Shown piece after piece: positions 34,913 through 37,631 of a DNA stretch of 37,631 nucleotides (positions within the stretch are counted from its first letter, which is position 1; every line of letters begins with the position of its first letter). Both the position numbers and the translations under genes were made by a program. The stretch covers positions 1 to 37,631 of the forward strand of contig JAJTHZ010000156.1 of assembly GCA_021299185.1 (NCBI GenBank). The letters run 5' to 3'. The notes below the pieces were generated by a model. The model did no database searches and had not been told where the DNA came from. It saw only the letters and a list, made by a program, of their open reading frames with translations. The DNA comes from Lysobacteraceae bacterium (GTDB lineage: Bacteria > Pseudomonadota > Gammaproteobacteria > Xanthomonadales > Ahniellaceae).

Positions 34913-36022
34913 TTAGGCGGCTTCGGCGAAACCCTCGAACATCGACTGCCACTGCGGCAGCCGTTCGATCGCGCCGGTCGCTTCGAGGAAGGCCTCGTCG
35001 AGCGCATGTCCCTGGGCGAGGCCGACCGCCACGTGCACCGCGCCGACGATGCCGAACTGCCGCGTGCCGCCGCGCGCCGGCTGGTGATGGAAGGCGACCG
35101 CCTCGACGATCGGCATCGGCAGGCCCCAAAGGCCCAGCAGGTAGGCGCCGGCACCGGCGTGCGGCGGCAGTTCGCGGGATTCCTCGAAGCGCTCGAGTTC
35201 CGCGTGGTCCTTGCCGAGCCCCGGCAAGAGCAGGCCGACGTCGGCCAGCAGCGCGGCGGTGCCGGCGAGGTCGGCGGCGGCGCGCTGCGGCAGCAGGCGC
35301 GAGGCGAGGGTGGAGGCGATCAGGGCCTTGCGCTGCAGGGCCTCGGCATCGCCCGCCCCGGCACCTGGGCGGGCGAACACTTCGGCCGCCAGCGCGATGG
35401 TGCGCAGGGCACGCAGGCCGAGGCGGGCCACCGCCGAGCGGATGTCGGTGATCTGCCGGCCGGCGCTGAACATGGCCGAGTTGCACATCTGCAGCACCTT
35501 GGCGGCCAGCGCCGGGTCCTGCGCGACCAGTTTCGCGATCTGGCCGGCGTCGGAATTGGGATCGTCCATCGCCTGCATGAGGCGCAGGTAGAGGCGCGGC
35601 GCGGGCGGCAGGCGGTCGACCCGGCCGACCATCTCGCGGATGCGCTCGCTGGCCAGGATGCCGTGCAACGAGCACACCAGGTCGACCGCATCCGCGGTCT
35701 CGGCGGCGCTGATCGGCTTGGCCAGCACGCGATGGGCGACGTTGAGCGCGCGCAGCGCCTCGTCCTCGTCGTCCTGGCCCGACAGCAGGATGCGCACCGT
35801 CTCGGGGCGCCGCGACTGGAACTCCTTGAGCAGGGTGGCGCCGTCCATGCCGGCGGCGCGCATGTCGGCGATCACCACGTCGGCCGGCCGGCTGTCGGCG
35901 ATCGCCAGCGCGGTCTGCGCGTCCGGCGGGCATTCCACTTCCCAGTCCGCGCGCAGGCGCGCGAGCTGCGACTCCAGCTCGGTCAGTTGACCGGCGGCTC
36001 CATCGACGACGACGACGAACAT
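34913..36022 (-). CDS. response regulator with receiver and HDOD domains
   Basis: The 369-residue protein begins with a receiver domain (residues 2-115): VVVVD at the start, phospho-acceptor Asp53 in [13 protein letters not shown], and Lys in HRVLAKPIS. An HDOD domain follows (about 125-330; [54 protein letters not shown]). The HD-type metal residues are not all conserved, as usual for HDOD, so phosphodiesterase activity is not expected. The start at 36020-36022 has a strong GAGGAGAGG before it. It is the first gene of a two-gene unit with its degenerate paralogue. No sensor kinase gene is nearby. It is divergent from GAPDH across 222 bp. Confidence 0.9.
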   Translation of the reverse strand: MFVVVVDGAAGQLTELESQLARLRADWEVECPPDAQTALAIADSRPADVVIADMRAAGMDGATLLKEFQSRRPETVRILLSGQDDEDEALRALNVAHRVLAKPISAAETADAVDLVCSLHGILASERIREMVGRVDRLPPAPRLYLRLMQAMDDPNSDAGQIAKLVAQDPALAAKVLQMCNSAMFSAGRQITDIRSAVARLGLRALRTIALAAEVFARPGAGAGDAEALQRKALIASTLASRLLPQRAAADLAGTAALLADVGLLLPGLGKDHAELERFEESRELPPHAGAGAYLLGLWGLPMPIVEAVAFHHQPARGGTRQFGIVGAVHVAVGLAQGHALDEAFLEATGAIERLPQWQSMFEGFAEAA

Positions 36023-36244
36023 GGCCTCTCCTCGGTGCTGGGTGCCGCGCCCCGACGCGGCGGTCCCGACCTGCGAGGCAAGCGTCGTGCCGACCCCGTC
36101 AGGGCGCGCGCTGGCGCGCCGTGCGGGCCCCGGGGCGACAGGAAACCGGCGCCCGGGGGCGTCGGCGTCCCGTCCCGGCAGTGCCCGGCCGGCGGTCGGG
36201 CGGTACACTACGGGGCTTTCACGCCACCGCCCCGAGGACCTCCC

Positions 36245-37258
36245 ATGGCCATCAAGGTCGCGATCAACGGCTACGGCCGCATCGGCCGCAACATCCTGCG
36301 CGCGCTGTACGAGTCCAACCGCACGAACGAGATCCAGGTCGTGGCGGTCAACGACCTGGGCGACGCCGAGACCAACGCCCACCTGACCCGCCACGACACC
36401 GCCCACGGACGGTTCCCGTTCGAGGTCGGCGTCGACGGTGGCGACCTCGTGGTCAAGGGCGACCGCATCAAGGTGTTCGCCGAGCGCGACCCGGCCAAGC
36501 TGCCGTGGGGCGCACACGGCGTGGACGTGGTGCTGGAGTGCACCGGCCTGTTCACCGGCAAGGCCAAGGCCTGCGCCCATCTCACGGGCGGCGCGAAGAA
36601 GGTCATCATCTCCGCGCCCGGCGAGAAGGACGTCGACGCCACGATCGTCTACGGCGTCAACCACAGGACGCTCAAGGCCACCGACCAGGTGATCTCCAAC
36701 GCCTCCTGCACCACCAACTGCCTCGCGCCGCTGGCCAAGGTGCTGCACGAGAAGATCGGCATCGAGCACGGGCTGATGACGACCATCCACGCCTACACCA
36801 ACGACCAGGTCCTGACCGACGTCTTCCACAAGGACCTGCGCCGCGCGCGCAGCGCGACGATGAGCCAGATCCCGACCAAGACCGGCGCGGCCGCCGCGGT
36901 GGGCCTAGTGCTGCCGGAGCTCAACGGCAAGCTCGACGGCTTCGCGATGCGCGTGCCGACGATCAACGTCTCCGTCGTCGACCTGGTGTTCAAGGCCGCG
37001 CGCGCCACCACCAAGGACGAGATCGACGCCGCCGTGAAGGCCGCCTCCGAGGGCGAACTGAAAGGCATCCTCGGCATCAACAAGGCGCCGCTGGTGTCGA
37101 TCGACTTCAACCACGACCCGCGCTCGTCGATCTACGACGCCACCCTGACCCGCGTGATGGAAGGCAACTTCGTCAAGGTGCTGTCCTGGTACGACAACGA
37201 GTGGGGTTTCTCGAACCGCATGCTGGACACCACGCTGGCGCTGATGGCCGCACGCTGA
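36245..37258 (+). CDS. gap: type I glyceraldehyde-3-phosphate dehydrogenase
   Basis: GAPDH oxidises glyceraldehyde-3-phosphate to 1,3-bisphosphoglycerate with NAD. The 337-residue protein starts [20 protein letters not shown] (nucleotide-binding fold) and carries the active-site block [17 protein letters not shown] with the catalytic cysteine. It also has the following HAYTNDQ histidine, [22 protein letters not shown]-type sequence, and [14 protein letters not shown] near the end. A GAGG lies just upstream of the ATG, and TACACT near 36206 could be a -10 box. It takes over the glyceraldehyde-3-phosphate made by Eda. No TGCAWACG-type operator is seen upstream, so it appears to be outside the LacI regulon. 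Confidence 0.97.
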   Translation: MAIKVAINGYGRIGRNILRALYESNRTNEIQVVAVNDLGDAETNAHLTRHDTAHGRFPFEVGVDGGDLVVKGDRIKVFAERDPAKLPWGAHGVDVVLECTGLFTGKAKACAHLTGGAKKVIISAPGEKDVDATIVYGVNHRTLKATDQVISNASCTTNCLAPLAKVLHEKIGIEHGLMTTIHAYTNDQVLTDVFHKDLRRARSATMSQIPTKTGAAAAVGLVLPELNGKLDGFAMRVPTINVSVVDLVFKAARATTKDEIDAAVKAASEGELKGILGINKAPLVSIDFNHDPRSSIYDATLTRVMEGNFVKVLSWYDNEWGFSNRMLDTTLALMAAR

Positions 37259-37333
37259 GCGGTGCGGAGGTATCGAGGGCGCCCGCTCGAGGTGGCCGCG
37301 GGACCGGCGTCTTGCGGCGTGCATGCAGGTGGC

Positions 37334-37631
37334 GGTCGCGCGCAAGCGCGCTCCTGCGTCGGGTCTCCGCAGCTTGGTAGGAGCCCGCTTGCGGGCGATC
37401 GCAGCATCCCGGTCTTCCCGCAGCGCGCGAGATGGCGATCGCGCGCAAGCACGCTCCTACGCGGGGTCTCCGCGGCTTGGTAGGAGCCCGCTTGCGGGCG
37501 ACCGCAGCATCCCGGTGTCGCCGCAGCGCGCGGGGTGGCGGTCGCGCGCAAGCGCGCTCCTACGCGGGGTCTCCGCGGCTTGGTAGGAGCCCGCTTGCGG
37601 GCGACCGCAGCATCCCGGTCTTCCCGCAGCG
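37334..37631. repeat. 103-bp-period palindromic (REP-like) repeat array, running off the window
   Basis: GGTCGCGCGCAAGCGCGCTCC-type palindromes recur near 37334, 37437 and 37540. Facing GTAGGAGCCCGCTTGCGGGC palindromes recur at 37377, 37480 and 37583, an exact 103-bp step. The two palindromes alternate and the spacers are nearly identical. Outer bases (GTAGGAGC...GCGACC) match the 13852-14398 array, but the inner cores differ. The array begins about 75 bp after the gap stop and is cut by the window end. Open frames over it (for example 37323-37586) are repeat artefacts. Confidence 0.9.

Noticed and set aside
37334-37631. Possible CRISPR array or small coding genes
   Set aside because: The whole 103-bp unit repeats, including its spacers; the open frames merely follow the repeat.

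Overview
The window is high-GC chromosomal DNA of a gammaproteobacterium, most likely of the order Lysobacterales (Xanthomonadales). The basis is the protein repertoire: a GPH-type maltose transporter beside a LacI regulator, a large secreted protein with an IPTL-like sorting tail, and two arrays of GTAGGAGC...GCGACC palindromic repeats. No phage, insertion sequence, CRISPR array, tRNA or rRNA was recognised. No wholly unknown system was found. The most informative result is a reconstructable sugar regulon.

Layout. Positions 1-291 hold no recognisable gene. Positions 292-8566 (minus strand) are a tightly packed operon glgP-glgB-glgX-malQ with ATGA overlaps, for glycogen and maltodextrin turnover. 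Divergent from it is a sodium/sugar symporter (8730-10154). A GGGCCCA-rich inverted repeat separates this from a GPH/MFS maltose-type transporter on the minus strand (10349-11782). That transporter is divergent from a lipoprotein GH13 alpha-amylase (11987-13816). A 119-bp-period palindromic repeat array follows (13852-14398), then a LacI-family regulator (14466-15491). The Entner-Doudoroff operon zwf-pgl-edd-glk-eda occupies 21370 down to 15707.

The second half encodes a secreted zinc metalloprotease with three 195-residue repeats (21544-24960, minus), a DUF2333 membrane protein (25175-26200), a 2222-residue secreted protein built of DUF11, SdrD-B-like and GEVED-type domains (26392-33060), inorganic pyrophosphatase (33113-33661, minus), two paralogous receiver-HDOD proteins (33721-36022, minus) and GAPDH (36245-37258). 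A second palindromic array with a 103-bp period runs to the window end.

How it works together. The lipoprotein amylase would cut starch or maltodextrin at the cell surface, and the two transporters would import sugars. MalQ, GlgX and GlgP convert glucans to glucose and glucose-1-phosphate, while GlgB places branches. Glk, Zwf, Pgl, Edd and Eda then carry glucose to pyruvate and glyceraldehyde-3-phosphate, which GAPDH oxidises. A near-palindromic 14-bp site close to TGCAWACGTWTGCA occurs in three control regions: glgP/symporter, maltose transporter/amylase, and upstream of zwf. It has the form of a LacI-family operator and is plausibly bound by the regulator encoded in between. glgC and glgA, needed for glycogen synthesis from glucose-1-phosphate, are not in this window.
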